NCBI GenBank assembly: GCA_016200135.1
Contig: JACQFI010000033.1
Coordinates: 98,606-162,605, forward strand
Direction: 5' to 3'
Length of the DNA stretch: 64,000 nt
From: Planctomycetota bacterium
GTDB lineage: Bacteria; Planctomycetota; SZUA-567; H5-PLA8
The number at the start of each line of letters is the position of its first letter. Positions within the stretch are counted from its first letter, which is position 1. Position numbers and translations under genes: made by a program. Of this stretch, positions 56,704 to 64,000 are shown piece by piece. The notes under the pieces are model-generated. The model made no database searches and was not told the DNA's origin. It saw only the letters and a program-made list of their open reading frames with translations.

Positions 56704-57699
56704 TTATTCTTTTTTTGTTACTGCGGTGTTCGGCAGACTCTGCGGTGAAGTCGTTCTCCACTCATCGACCCGGAACTGCGTTGGCGGCAGGCCGGTCTTC
56801 TGCTTGAACATGCGCGAGAAATACAGCGCGTCCTCGAACCCGCAGGCGCGCGCGATCTCGTCCACGCTCAGGCGCGTCGCCGCAAGCAATTCCTTCGCGT
56901 GCCGCAATTGCACGCGCAGGATGTACTCCTTGATCGAGAATCCCGTCTGGCTCCGGAAGCGCCGCCGCAGCGTCGAGTACCCCACGTGAACGCCTTGCGC
57001 GAGTTCCCGCGGCTGCACGCTGCGCGTGGCGTCGCGCTCGATGATGCGCACGGCCTCGCCGACCGCGGGATCGGCCGAAGGCCCGCGCTGCAGGAACCCG
57101 GTCGAGAGCCCGTGGGCCAGCACGACCAATTGGTAAGCCAGGCCCGCGGCCATGGGTACGGCAAGGGGCCCGCCCGCCAGAAACACATGCAGCATGCGCT
57201 CAAAGAGCGCCACGACCTCGGCGTTCGCGCCGACGTTCACCACCGGGCGGTCGTGCAGGATCAAGCCCTGGCGCTCGAACGCCTCGGCGACGCGCCCGCC
57301 AAAGACGACCCAGTGCTCGTCCCACCTGCTCTCATGGGCCGAGTAACTGTGCGGCACGCCGGGCAGCACCCACAGCAGCGTCCCCGCGCGCACGCTCACT
57401 CTTCCGGTGGCGGCGCTCTCGTAGAATCCCTCGCCGCGCGTGATCAGCACGCCCGCGTAGCATTCCAGCACGCGGTCGCGCACAAAGGTCTGTGGGCCCT
57501 GATTCACGTGCCGGCCCACCGAACTGACCCACAGGCCTAAGCGTTCGTGCGCCTTACTGGGGACCTCGTACCGCGAGACGCGCTCCGGCGTCACGTGCGG
57601 CGGAGCCCCCGGCGGCCCCGGAAGCGGCGGCGGCCGTGAGGCTACGCGGCGGCGGGGCGCCGCCCGCAACCGGGCCTTCTTATCGAGCATTTTATCCAT
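56704..57699 (-). CDS. AraC-family regulator (module 3)
   Basis: The 331-residue protein has the same plan as module 1: an N-terminal sensor (YEVPSKAHERLGLWVSSVG) and a C-terminal double HTH (VGYSTLRRRFRSQTG, ACGFEDALYFSRMFKQKTG). An N-terminal Arg/Pro-rich stretch of about 30 residues is extra. No clear Shine-Dalgarno precedes the ATG. The last 15 or so residues are encoded by repeat-like sequence. It is divergent from the third PhyH gene 115 bp away. Confidence 0.9.
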   Translation of the reverse strand: MDKMLDKKARLRAAPRRRVASRPPPLPGPPGAPPHVTPERVSRYEVPSKAHERLGLWVSSVGRHVNQGPQTFVRDRVLECYAGVLITRGEGFYESAATGRVSVRAGTLLWVLPGVPHSYSAHESRWDEHWVVFGGRVAEAFERQGLILHDRPVVNVGANAEVVALFERMLHVFLAGGPLAVPMAAGLAYQLVVLAHGLSTGFLQRGPSADPAVGEAVRIIERDATRSVQPRELAQGVHVGYSTLRRRFRSQTGFSIKEYILRVQLRHAKELLAATRLSVDEIARACGFEDALYFSRMFKQKTGLPPTQFRVDEWRTTSPQSLPNTAVTKKE

Positions 57700-57814
57700 A
57701 ATATTAAGCAGGGCCTCTATGTACTCGAGAGCTTCTATAGGATAACGTTCTCTGATCGGCTGGACAAGGCCGAATAGAGTAAGAGCACTTCATCTATACC
57801 CAGGAGATTTAACG

Positions 57815-58774
57815 ATGCCTGCCCTTAGCGCACCCACGAAGGCTGCGGCCCCGGAGCGGCTGGAACTCGACGGTCGCACACTGCGCCTCGCCAAGCGCGA
57901 CGTGAAGCTTGACGGCCGCGAACTCGGCCTCTTGCGCGAGTCCAACGACCTGCTGGACGACGTCTCCGCCCTCCGCGCGCGCATGGAAGAGGATGGTTAT
58001 CTGCTGCTGCGCGGCGTGTTGCCAGAAAGCGAAGTGCTTGGTGCGCGGCGCGCGGTCCTCGAACACCTGGACGCGCAGAACCAGGTCGAGCGCTCCCACG
58101 CTCTGATGGATGGCTTCCGCGCACCGAGCGCCAAAGGCGCGTACCTCGGCGGGCGGCGTGAGGTCACGCATTCGCCGGGCTTCCTTGCGCTCGCGGAATC
58201 ACAGACGCTCTTCGATTTCTACGGCCGTTTCTTCGCCGAGCCGGCGATGACGATCAATTACAAGTGGCTGCGCGCGGTCGGCGCGGGCGACTCCACGAGC
58301 CCGCACTACGACGTCGTCTATATGGGCCGCGGGACGACCGTGCGCCTCTTCACGTCCTGGATCCCCCTCGGCGACGTGGGCCTGGAAGACGGGCCGCTCG
58401 CCGTGTTGAAAGGCTCGCACAACCTGCCCAGCTACCAGCGCGTGCGCGAGACCTACGGCCGCGCGGACGTGGACCGCGACAACATCGAGAGTTTCTTCTC
58501 GCACGATCCGCTGGAAATCACCGCGCGCTACGGCGGGCAGTGGCAGACAACGGCGTTCCGCGCGGGCGACCTGCTGCTCTTCGGCATGTTCACCATGCAC
58601 GGCGCAATCAGCAACATGTCGGAGCGCTTCCGCCTCAGCACCGATCTGCGCTTCCAGCCGGTCTCGGAACCGCTCGACGAACGTTGGATCGGAGATACGC
58701 CGCTCGCGAATTACGGCTGGCGCAAGACGCCCGCGGTGCCGCTTGAGGTCTCGCGTAAGGAATGGAACGTCTAG
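57815..58774 (+). CDS. PhyH-family oxygenase (module 3)
   Basis: The 319-residue protein is a paralogue of module 1, with HxD H164/D166 (PHYDVVY), distal H262 (FTMHGA), RFRLS near 273 and the same LLRESNDLLDDV segment. The start has AGGAG eight bases before the ATG. Its stop overlaps the convergent PAP2 gene's stop at a CTAG palindrome. The substrate is unknown. Confidence 0.92.
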   Translation: MPALSAPTKAAAPERLELDGRTLRLAKRDVKLDGRELGLLRESNDLLDDVSALRARMEEDGYLLLRGVLPESEVLGARRAVLEHLDAQNQVERSHALMDGFRAPSAKGAYLGGRREVTHSPGFLALAESQTLFDFYGRFFAEPAMTINYKWLRAVGAGDSTSPHYDVVYMGRGTTVRLFTSWIPLGDVGLEDGPLAVLKGSHNLPSYQRVRETYGRADVDRDNIESFFSHDPLEITARYGGQWQTTAFRAGDLLLFGMFTMHGAISNMSERFRLSTDLRFQPVSEPLDERWIGDTPLANYGWRKTPAVPLEVSRKEWNV

Positions 58775-59466
58775 CCGGCCGAAGTGGTGGAGGGCTTGGC
58801 CTCGGGAATCGGTTCGCAGGCGGAAGCTACGGTTGCGCTCAGGCTCCACGCCATGCGGTCGAACCAAGCCTTTACCAGAATGGCGGAGAAAGTCCCAAGT
58901 GTCATGCCGCCGAGCACGTCGCCGAGGTAATGCGCGGTCAGGATCACCCGCGTGAAGGCCAACGCGACGCCAAGGGGAATGAAGAGTTTGCCCCAGCGCG
59001 GAAAGATGAAGCTCAGCGCCCACGCCAGCGCGAGGCAGGTCGTCCCGTGGCCCGACGGGAACGACAGGAACTTCGGACTCATCTGGAAGAGCTTGAAGCC
59101 GTAGACGCCCGAGTCCAGGAACTCGCCCGGCCGCGCGCGACCCAGCGAGACCTTCATCACGAGCGCGAGCAGCCCCGAGATCAGCACCGTAAGAAAGATG
59201 AAGCCAAAGCGCCGGGCCCAGAGCGGCGATTTCGAACGGTATCGAAAATAGAGGAACGCCAGCAAGGAGGTCGGAAGGTACCAGAGCGAGTCGCCAAGCA
59301 GCGTCAGGTACTTGGCCGCCGGCTTCAGGTCCTTGTGTTCGTCGAAGTACTTCGCGAGCGGCTGATCCCAATACGCATAACTGCACGCGCACAGCCCCGC
59401 CGCGATTAGGAACGCGACCGGCCAGAGGAGCTTCGTCCAGCCGGCATTGTTTTCGTCTTCGCCCAT
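58771..59466 (-). CDS. PAP2-family phosphatase
   Basis: The 231-residue membrane protein has six predicted helices and the three PAP2 motifs: KVSLGRARP, PSGH and RVILTAHYLGDVLGG. It removes phosphate from lipid phosphates such as undecaprenyl pyrophosphate or phosphatidic acid. The ATG at 59466 has GGAG upstream and drops a poorly conserved 24-residue extension. It converges with PhyH module 3. Confidence 0.9.
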   Translation of the reverse strand: MGEDENNAGWTKLLWPVAFLIAAGLCACSYAYWDQPLAKYFDEHKDLKPAAKYLTLLGDSLWYLPTSLLAFLYFRYRSKSPLWARRFGFIFLTVLISGLLALVMKVSLGRARPGEFLDSGVYGFKLFQMSPKFLSFPSGHGTTCLALAWALSFIFPRWGKLFIPLGVALAFTRVILTAHYLGDVLGGMTLGTFSAILVKAWFDRMAWSLSATVASACEPIPEAKPSTTSAG

Positions 59467-59541
59467 TCCGTGCTCCGCCTGTGCCGCGCGTAAAATCCAG
59501 GTACGGTATCGTGCGTCCGATTTCACACGGCACAACAAATA

Positions 59542-59922
59542 TTAAAAGCTCATCATGATCAGCCAATAGCCCAGCACCGCGAGTGCGATCCAGAGGAAGA
59601 CAATCAGAATGACGCCGCGCCAGTCCTTGGGCGGTTTCTCAAGTTCTCGCCGCGCAGCCTCGGCTTCGCATTCGGCCCAGACATCGTTCGGTACGAGCTT
59701 GATCGTCACCCACAGGCCGGCGGGCACGAGGACGAAGTCGTCCAGGTAGCCGATGACCGGGATAAAGTCGGGAATCAGGTCGATCGGCGCGAGCGCGTAG
59801 AGCAGCGTCAGCGCGCCGACGCCCTTGGCGTACCACGGCGTGCGCGGATGCTTCATCGCCAGCATCAGCACCACGCAGCGGGACTTGAGGGCGCGCGCCC
59901 ATTCGCGGAGTTTCTCGCGCAC
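59542..59922 (-). CDS. DUF1232 (YkvA-like) membrane protein
   Basis: The 126-residue protein has the DUF1232 signature PIDLIPDFIPVIGYLDD (residues about 47-63) and a C-terminal hydrophobic helix. The function of the family is unknown. The start used is GTG; a shorter protein from an internal ATG is possible. It precedes the PAP2 gene by 75 bp on the same strand. Confidence 0.85.
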   Translation of the reverse strand: MREKLREWARALKSRCVVLMLAMKHPRTPWYAKGVGALTLLYALAPIDLIPDFIPVIGYLDDFVLVPAGLWVTIKLVPNDVWAECEAEAARRELEKPPKDWRGVILIVFLWIALAVLGYWLIMMSF

Positions 59923-59967
59923 GAACAGAGTCTATCGCTTAGCTGGTGATCTTGCACGTCCGGCGAA

Positions 59968-60393
59968 TCATCGCGGCGGCACGCCTTTCAAAAACGCTCG
60001 AAATCCGGCCTGCTCAAAATGGCGGTCGGTGGTGAGCGCAGCATCTATCCTCAGTTCTTTCATGATGACAAAAGACATGCAGTCGGTGAGGCTCCATTGT
60101 TTGTCGGCCCGGCTCTTATACAGATGGGCTGAAGCTTTCGTGAGCCTTGAAGAGAATGCGACTACCGTAATGGCCTCGTCCCGATAGCACTGTTCATAAA
60201 AGCCCGCAGCTTGGATTCGAACGGGTTTCGACGCCGCTTGATTCATGAACTCCCAGAGCACGGCTTCGGACGTAACCAATTTGGTTCCGGTTTCTTCGAT
60301 GTAGACCTTCCACTGGCGCACTCGGTCATGAAGCATGTCGTTGGAATTGAAGAAGGCGATCCAATAGGCGGTATCGACGAATACGGACGCCAC
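59968..60393 (-). CDS. PIN-domain toxin (second pair)
   Basis: This 141-residue VapC-like ribonuclease has acidic ligands at D7 (FVDTAYW), E48 (LWEFMNQ), D104 (TDCMSF) and D123 (TTDRHF). A GTG start, five bases after the antitoxin stop and preceded by AAGGA, gives the standard PIN length. The longer upstream frame would overlap the antitoxin. Sequence identity with the PIN toxin at 22565 is limited, so this is a separate pair, but partner motifs are shared. Confidence 0.87.
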   Translation of the reverse strand: MASVFVDTAYWIAFFNSNDMLHDRVRQWKVYIEETGTKLVTSEAVLWEFMNQAASKPVRIQAAGFYEQCYRDEAITVVAFSSRLTKASAHLYKSRADKQWSLTDCMSFVIMKELRIDAALTTDRHFEQAGFRAFLKGVPPR

Positions 60394-60398
60394 AAAGG

Positions 60399-60662
60399 TC
60401 AGTCCTTTTTCTTCGGCGTGCCGTAAAGATAATGATCGTGCTGGTGCGCCCAGTCGCGGGGCAACGACGGATCGTTCACGGCGTTCTTCTCCAGCCAATC
60501 CAGAGCCGAGTATTTTTTTCCCGCCTTGGTTTTGCGCTTAGGTTTGGCTGCGCTCACCAACACAATCACGTCGGCCTTCTCGCCGCCTCTCAGCTTTGGC
60601 GAACGGATATGAATGACCCCGCCCTTTTTGACGGTCACCGATTTTCGAAGCGTCGCCACCAT
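60399..60662 (-). CDS. Putative antitoxin of the second PIN pair
   Basis: This 87-residue protein starts with a beta-rich DNA-binding-like segment (VATLRKSVTVKKGGVIHIRSPKLRGGEKADVIVLV), resembling SpoVT/AbrB-type or DUF104 antitoxins. It has a Lys-rich linker and ends DWAHQHDHYLYGTPKKKD. The DHYLYG motif matches the first antitoxin. GAGGG precedes the ATG. It is upstream of the PIN toxin. Confidence 0.72.
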   Translation of the reverse strand: MVATLRKSVTVKKGGVIHIRSPKLRGGEKADVIVLVSAAKPKRKTKAGKKYSALDWLEKNAVNDPSLPRDWAHQHDHYLYGTPKKKD

Positions 60663-60722
60663 GGGTATAGCCCTCTAACTCTGCACTTCACTATACCTTT
60701 GCGAATGGAGCGCCACAAGAGT

Positions 60723-61676
60723 CTAGCTGTTGATCTTGCACGTCCGGCAGGGCTTGAGGTGGGTGAAATCCTGCGCAAGGTACTCCTTGCGGAGCTGCGT
60801 CGCCCAGGGGCCGTTCCAGATCTCGTAGACCGACTGTTCGTGGATATTGCCGAGCTTCACTTCGCGCTTGTAATCGACGCAGCAGATCACCGACTGCCCT
60901 TCCCACGTCAGCACCATCGTGTGGAACGGGCGCCGGCAGGTGATGTTCGGGTGCATGTCGCCTTCGTCGCTCTTGAGCGGCGCTTCCTTGCCCATGTCGA
61001 GCTGGTCGCCGCGGTTGTCCATGTCGATGACGTGCAGCTCGAAGCCTTCTTTGTCCTCCCAGCGCGCCTTCATCTGCGCGATCTCTGGAGCGACGCGGCG
61101 CGTCTTCACCACGTTCACGCGCACGCGCAGGTTCTGCTTGATGTCCGGATGCGCGCGCAGCCAGTCGCAGAAGGCGTCGAGGTTCTTCATCGTCCGCTCG
61201 AACGGCAGGACCATCAGTTCCTCGTAGACTTCCTTCGTGATGCCGTTCACCGAGAGGAACACTTCGTTGACCACGCCCGCGCCGATGAGCTGCTCGACCT
61301 TCTCGAGCGTGAGCAGCGACGCGTTGGTGGTCAGGTTGCGGACGCTCTCGGGGCAATACTTCTTGAGGATCGCGTACTTCTCGACGATGGAGCCATCCAT
61401 CAGGGGCTCGTTGTCGAGGCAGAGGATGAAGCGCTCGACGCCGCGGCCCGCGCACTCCTTCGCGATCTTCTCGAACATCGCGTTGGACATGCGCCCGCGC
61501 GGCAGTTCGTCCTTAAGCTGCGGGTACTGACAGAAGACGCAGCCCGCGTTGCAGCCGAACTGCGTCTCGATGAGGATCGTCTTGGGAAAGTCGGGCACGG
61601 GCTTGCGGAAGACCCGGTTGCGGACCTTCTCGAGCACGTTCGTCTCATCGCCGGGATAGTAGTACCAACGCGCCAA
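60723..61676 (-). CDS. Radical SAM protein with SPASM-like C-terminus
   Basis: The 317-residue protein has the radical SAM motif C42-x3-C46-x2-C49 (GCNAGCVFC). A TIM-barrel core follows, then C-terminal cysteines in ITCRRPF, VICCVDY and PCRTCK that could hold an auxiliary cluster. Such enzymes modify peptides, tRNA or cofactors. The start is TTG, chosen because GAGGG lies about seven bases upstream. The product is unknown. There are no precursor-peptide genes nearby. Confidence 0.88.
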   Translation of the reverse strand: MARWYYYPGDETNVLEKVRNRVFRKPVPDFPKTILIETQFGCNAGCVFCQYPQLKDELPRGRMSNAMFEKIAKECAGRGVERFILCLDNEPLMDGSIVEKYAILKKYCPESVRNLTTNASLLTLEKVEQLIGAGVVNEVFLSVNGITKEVYEELMVLPFERTMKNLDAFCDWLRAHPDIKQNLRVRVNVVKTRRVAPEIAQMKARWEDKEGFELHVIDMDNRGDQLDMGKEAPLKSDEGDMHPNITCRRPFHTMVLTWEGQSVICCVDYKREVKLGNIHEQSVYEIWNGPWATQLRKEYLAQDFTHLKPCRTCKINS

Positions 61677-61843
61677 GTCCGTCCCTCGCCGAGTCCACCG
61701 TCTGATGTGGAACTACTGTTTTATGCGCCGGCACAGAATAGACAACCCGAAACCGAACCCCTTCACTCCAGTATCGGCGTATCTTTAAGAAAGCTGTAGA
61801 GTTGTGCACGAGTTGCAGGTTCAAAGGTTGGCTGTAGAGGGCA

Positions 61844-63427
61844 TTAAAGGTCCAACACCTGCCGTCGATCGATCCCGAACCTTTTCAGCTTCGCCTGCAA
61901 CGTCGTGGGCTTCATGCCTAGTGCGCGCGCAGAACCATCCCCGCCATAAATTTTCCCATGTGTGCGCTTCAAGACTCGAATGAGATGCGCCCTGATGACG
62001 TCATGCAATTTGCCCGATTCCGGCACTCGATCGCCTTCTTGCGCTTCAAAGTCCGCCATCGGATCAAGCGAGAGAACCGGACCCGGGCACAAAATCGCGG
62101 CGCGTTCGGCGAGGTTCCGCAATTCGCGAACATTACCGGGCCAATGGTAATCAATGCAGCGTTCGAGCGTCTGCGGGTCAACCGAATCGAAGCGTTTGTT
62201 CAATCTGTGCTCGAATTGTTTCAGGACATGCCTCAAGAGCGGCTCAATGTCTTCCTTGCGTTCGCGCAGCGGCGGCACGCGGAGCGGAAAGACATTCAAG
62301 CGGAAGAATAAATCGTCGCGAAAGCGTCCATCTGCGCGAGCCTGCTCGAGATTCCGGTTGGTTGCGGCCACGATGCGAACGTCTGCGCGTAAAGTAAGGC
62401 CGCTGCCAACGCGCTCGAATTCACGCTCCTGCAGGACACGCAGGAGCTTGACCTGTAAGTCGCCGGACAGATCCCCGATCTCGTCTAGAAAAAGCGTGCC
62501 GCCTTCGGCCAACTCGATGCGGCCGATTTTACGTTCGACAGCGCCGGTAAACGCGCCCTTCTCGTGTCCGAACAGTTCGCTCGCGATCAGTTCGGCCGAG
62601 AGCGCCGCACAATTGACCGCGACGAACGGTTTCGCGGCGCGCGCCGAGAGCCGATGAACCGCCCGTGCCACGAGTTCCTTGCCCGTACCGGTCTCGCCGC
62701 GAATCAACACCGTCGCATCTGCTTTTGCCACCAACTCAATCTGCCGGAGCGTCTTGTGCCAGACCGGGCTCCCGCCCACCAGCTCGTCTAAATCGGGAGG
62801 CCGCGCCAGGGCATCGCGAAGTCGCCGATTTTCATCTTGCAGGCGCTCTTTCACTTTGCTGCTCTCGGCCAGTTTGATGCCGCCGGCCTGCAGGCGGCCA
62901 ACAAGGCGGCCCTTTTCCAAAACCAGTGCAAGTTGACCGGCGATCAAGCGGGCGAAAGGTTCGTGTTCACGCGCGAACGCTTCCTTCTGCCGGCTCGAGA
63001 ACAACAAGGTTCCGAAAGGCCGGTCTGCCGCGACCAGCGGCACGGCCAGGCAAGAGCGCATGCCTTCTTCGACAAGCAGCGCATAGGCTTTCGAGAACGG
63101 TTTGCGAGATGCAGCCGCCTTGAGGTCCTGGATGTTCTTCGTGCGGCTGCGTTCGAGCACATCTCGCAAAGCCAGCGCGCCAAGTTGCTCCTTGAAACCC
63201 GTGGCGAGCAGAACGGTGCCGCCGGAGCGAACGGGACCGAAGACGATGGTCTCTCCGTCGGCGTGCAGGAACCCAATAGCGATGCGCTGGCACGGAATCA
63301 GCGCGAACAGTTTTGCATAAAGACCGTTGAAGATCTCGTCGAAAGGCACGCCGCGGCAGATCTCATCGGCCAGCTTGCCGGCCAGTTCGAGCTGCTGAAC
63401 GGTCTTGTTCGCGGCTTCACGCATCAT
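61844..63427 (-). CDS. GAF-domain sigma-54-dependent activator
   Basis: The 527-residue regulator has an N-terminal GAF-like domain (about 25-170), an AAA+ domain with Walker A GETGTGKE at 244-251, GAFTGA (291-296, sigma-54 contact) and Walker B LFLDE (312-316), and a Fis-type HTH C-terminus ([18 protein letters not shown]). It has no receiver domain. It resembles FhlA/NorR-type activators sensing small molecules. The frame continues upstream opposite the ferredoxin gene, so the ATG at 63427 is used. It is divergent from the ferredoxin gene. Confidence 0.92.
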   Translation of the reverse strand: MMREAANKTVQQLELAGKLADEICRGVPFDEIFNGLYAKLFALIPCQRIAIGFLHADGETIVFGPVRSGGTVLLATGFKEQLGALALRDVLERSRTKNIQDLKAAASRKPFSKAYALLVEEGMRSCLAVPLVAADRPFGTLLFSSRQKEAFAREHEPFARLIAGQLALVLEKGRLVGRLQAGGIKLAESSKVKERLQDENRRLRDALARPPDLDELVGGSPVWHKTLRQIELVAKADATVLIRGETGTGKELVARAVHRLSARAAKPFVAVNCAALSAELIASELFGHEKGAFTGAVERKIGRIELAEGGTLFLDEIGDLSGDLQVKLLRVLQEREFERVGSGLTLRADVRIVAATNRNLEQARADGRFRDDLFFRLNVFPLRVPPLRERKEDIEPLLRHVLKQFEHRLNKRFDSVDPQTLERCIDYHWPGNVRELRNLAERAAILCPGPVLSLDPMADFEAQEGDRVPESGKLHDVIRAHLIRVLKRTHGKIYGGDGSARALGMKPTTLQAKLKRFGIDRRQVLDL

Positions 63428-63530
63428 ATCTATTTTGATGTTAACAACTATATTTCGTTGATACACTGAATTTTTGCTTCTACTGAACTTGTCGACGCTT
63501 AATTCTAAAGGACTTACAGGAACAAGGTCG

Positions 63531-63546
63531 CGGCATCTCCTTTGCA
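63531..63546 (+). promoter_or_regulatory. Sigma-54-like promoter for the ferredoxin gene
   Basis: CGGCATCTCCTTTGCA keeps the invariant GG (-24) and GC (-12) at the correct 10-base separation, with mismatches at the outer T and C of TGGCAC. It sits 55 bp before the ferredoxin ATG and beside the activator gene. Confidence 0.45.
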
Positions 63547-63601
63547 ATATCGTGAGCGTGCAGTTGGAATCTTGAGTGTGAACCGAGGAAAGGAGAATGC
63601 C

Positions 63602-63880
63602 ATGGTGGGTTTCATGGTCGTCACTTCGCCCTGCATCGGCACTAAGGACACCGCGTGTGCCAAGGTCTGCCCGGTGAACTGTTTCTTTGATGCTGGAGAG
63701 ATGCTCGTGATCGATCCGCACGACTGCATCGGCTGCGGGCTCTGCATTCCCGAGTGCCCCGTAAGCGCGATTTTTATGGACTCGGATGTCCCCGAGCAGG
63801 AACAGGCCTTCATTGCCAGGAACAGGGACTTCTTCACCGGTAAGAGCGCGGAGGAACTCGACCGATTGCGCGTGACCTAG
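63602..63880 (+). CDS. 7Fe-type ferredoxin
   Basis: The 92-residue ferredoxin has a first cluster motif C-x7-C-x3-CP ([14 protein letters not shown], middle Cys lacking, typical of a [3Fe-4S] site) and a second [12 protein letters not shown] [4Fe-4S] site. It resembles FdxA electron-transfer proteins. AAGGAG lies seven bases before the ATG. It is probably regulated by the divergent sigma-54 activator. An IS element end begins six bases after the stop. Confidence 0.9.
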   Translation: MVGFMVVTSPCIGTKDTACAKVCPVNCFFDAGEMLVIDPHDCIGCGLCIPECPVSAIFMDSDVPEQEQAFIARNRDFFTGKSAEELDRLRVT

Positions 63881-63886
63881 AGCGTG

Positions 63887-64000
63887 TTACGCACTTTCCG
63901 ACATCACAACGGCCAACCGTGTGAGCATCACGCAGGAGAAGACCACGAAATGCAGACCCGCAACGGTGGCCGGCAATCTCTCGTAATCCTTGGCCAAGCG
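63887..64000 (-). mobile_element. 3' end of an IS5-family transposase (partial)
   Basis: The minus-strand frame runs to the right window edge and reads RLAKDYERLPATVAGLHFVV then FSCVMLTRLAVVMSESA, ending TAA at 63887-63889. This is a typical C-terminus of IS5-group DDE transposases. The terminal repeat probably starts at GAGCGTGTTA near 63880. The rest of the element lies outside the window. Confidence 0.85.

Noticed and set aside
63428..63721. N-terminal extension of the sigma-54 activator across the ferredoxin gene
   Set aside because: It would place coding sequence opposite a conserved ferredoxin and its promoter. The family pattern begins at the ATG at 63427.

Overview
The window is 64 kb of dense, GC-rich bacterial chromosome. 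No rRNA, tRNA or CRISPR array was recognised. The gene content points to a planctomycete-like or PVC-type lineage, or a neighbouring candidate phylum such as Hydrogenedentota. It includes several phytanoyl-CoA-dioxygenase-family (PhyH) genes paired with AraC regulators, zinc-ribbon/membrane/DUF1080-like proteins, a DUF4388-PEGA-beta-propeller protein, two GroEL copies, an AtpA with a large insertion and a MalG-type permease with a large insertion. The exact phylum cannot be fixed from the sequence alone.

Layout. Positions 1-7 kb: the end of a SufR-like regulator, a lone PhyH gene, a YjbR-like protein, a large secreted transglutaminase-like protein, and an ABC exporter coupled to a DUF1854 protein. 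7-14.4 kb: two membrane-anchored multidomain proteins and a PrkA-type kinase. 14.5-19.4 kb: a fused membrane/spermidine-synthase-like protein and proB. 19.6-26.3 kb: a secreted hydrolase, then a polyamine region (PLP ornithine/lysine decarboxylase and homospermidine synthase) interrupted by a PIN toxin-antitoxin pair, then an acyl-CoA dehydrogenase. 26.3-30 kb: a Ser/Thr kinase, a second zinc-ribbon/DUF1080 protein and a secreted protein. 30.1-33.6 kb: a sugar ABC importer (binding protein and two permeases) with no ATPase gene beside it. 33.6-41.6 kb: a complete-looking F1Fo ATP synthase operon on the minus strand (atpZ-atpI-atpB-atpE-atpF-atpH-atpA-atpG-X-atpD-atpC). X is a small protein with two ribosomal L7/L12-like repeats. 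The second half of atpE does not look like subunit c. 42.3-45.7 kb: an unknown polytopic membrane protein, a thioredoxin-fold-like exported protein and a sugar-phosphate isomerase-like TIM barrel. 46-52.7 kb: a chaperone block (groEL-groES-groEL2-dnaJ-grpE) and a LysM lipoprotein. 52.8-58.8 kb: three consecutive divergent AraC/PhyH modules. 58.8-61.7 kb: a PAP2 phosphatase, a DUF1232 protein, a second PIN toxin-antitoxin pair and a radical SAM protein. 61.8-64 kb: a sigma-54 activator divergent from a 7Fe-type ferredoxin with a sigma-54-like promoter, then the end of an IS5-type transposase at the window edge.

Several short intergenic repeat families (imperfect hairpins and a perfect 10 x 7-bp tandem array) lie between housekeeping genes and at the 3' ends of the AraC genes. 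The most interesting features are the triplicated AraC/PhyH block, the L7/L12-like protein inside the atp operon, the abnormal atpE, and the two toxin-antitoxin pairs whose antitoxins share a C-terminal HYLYG motif.
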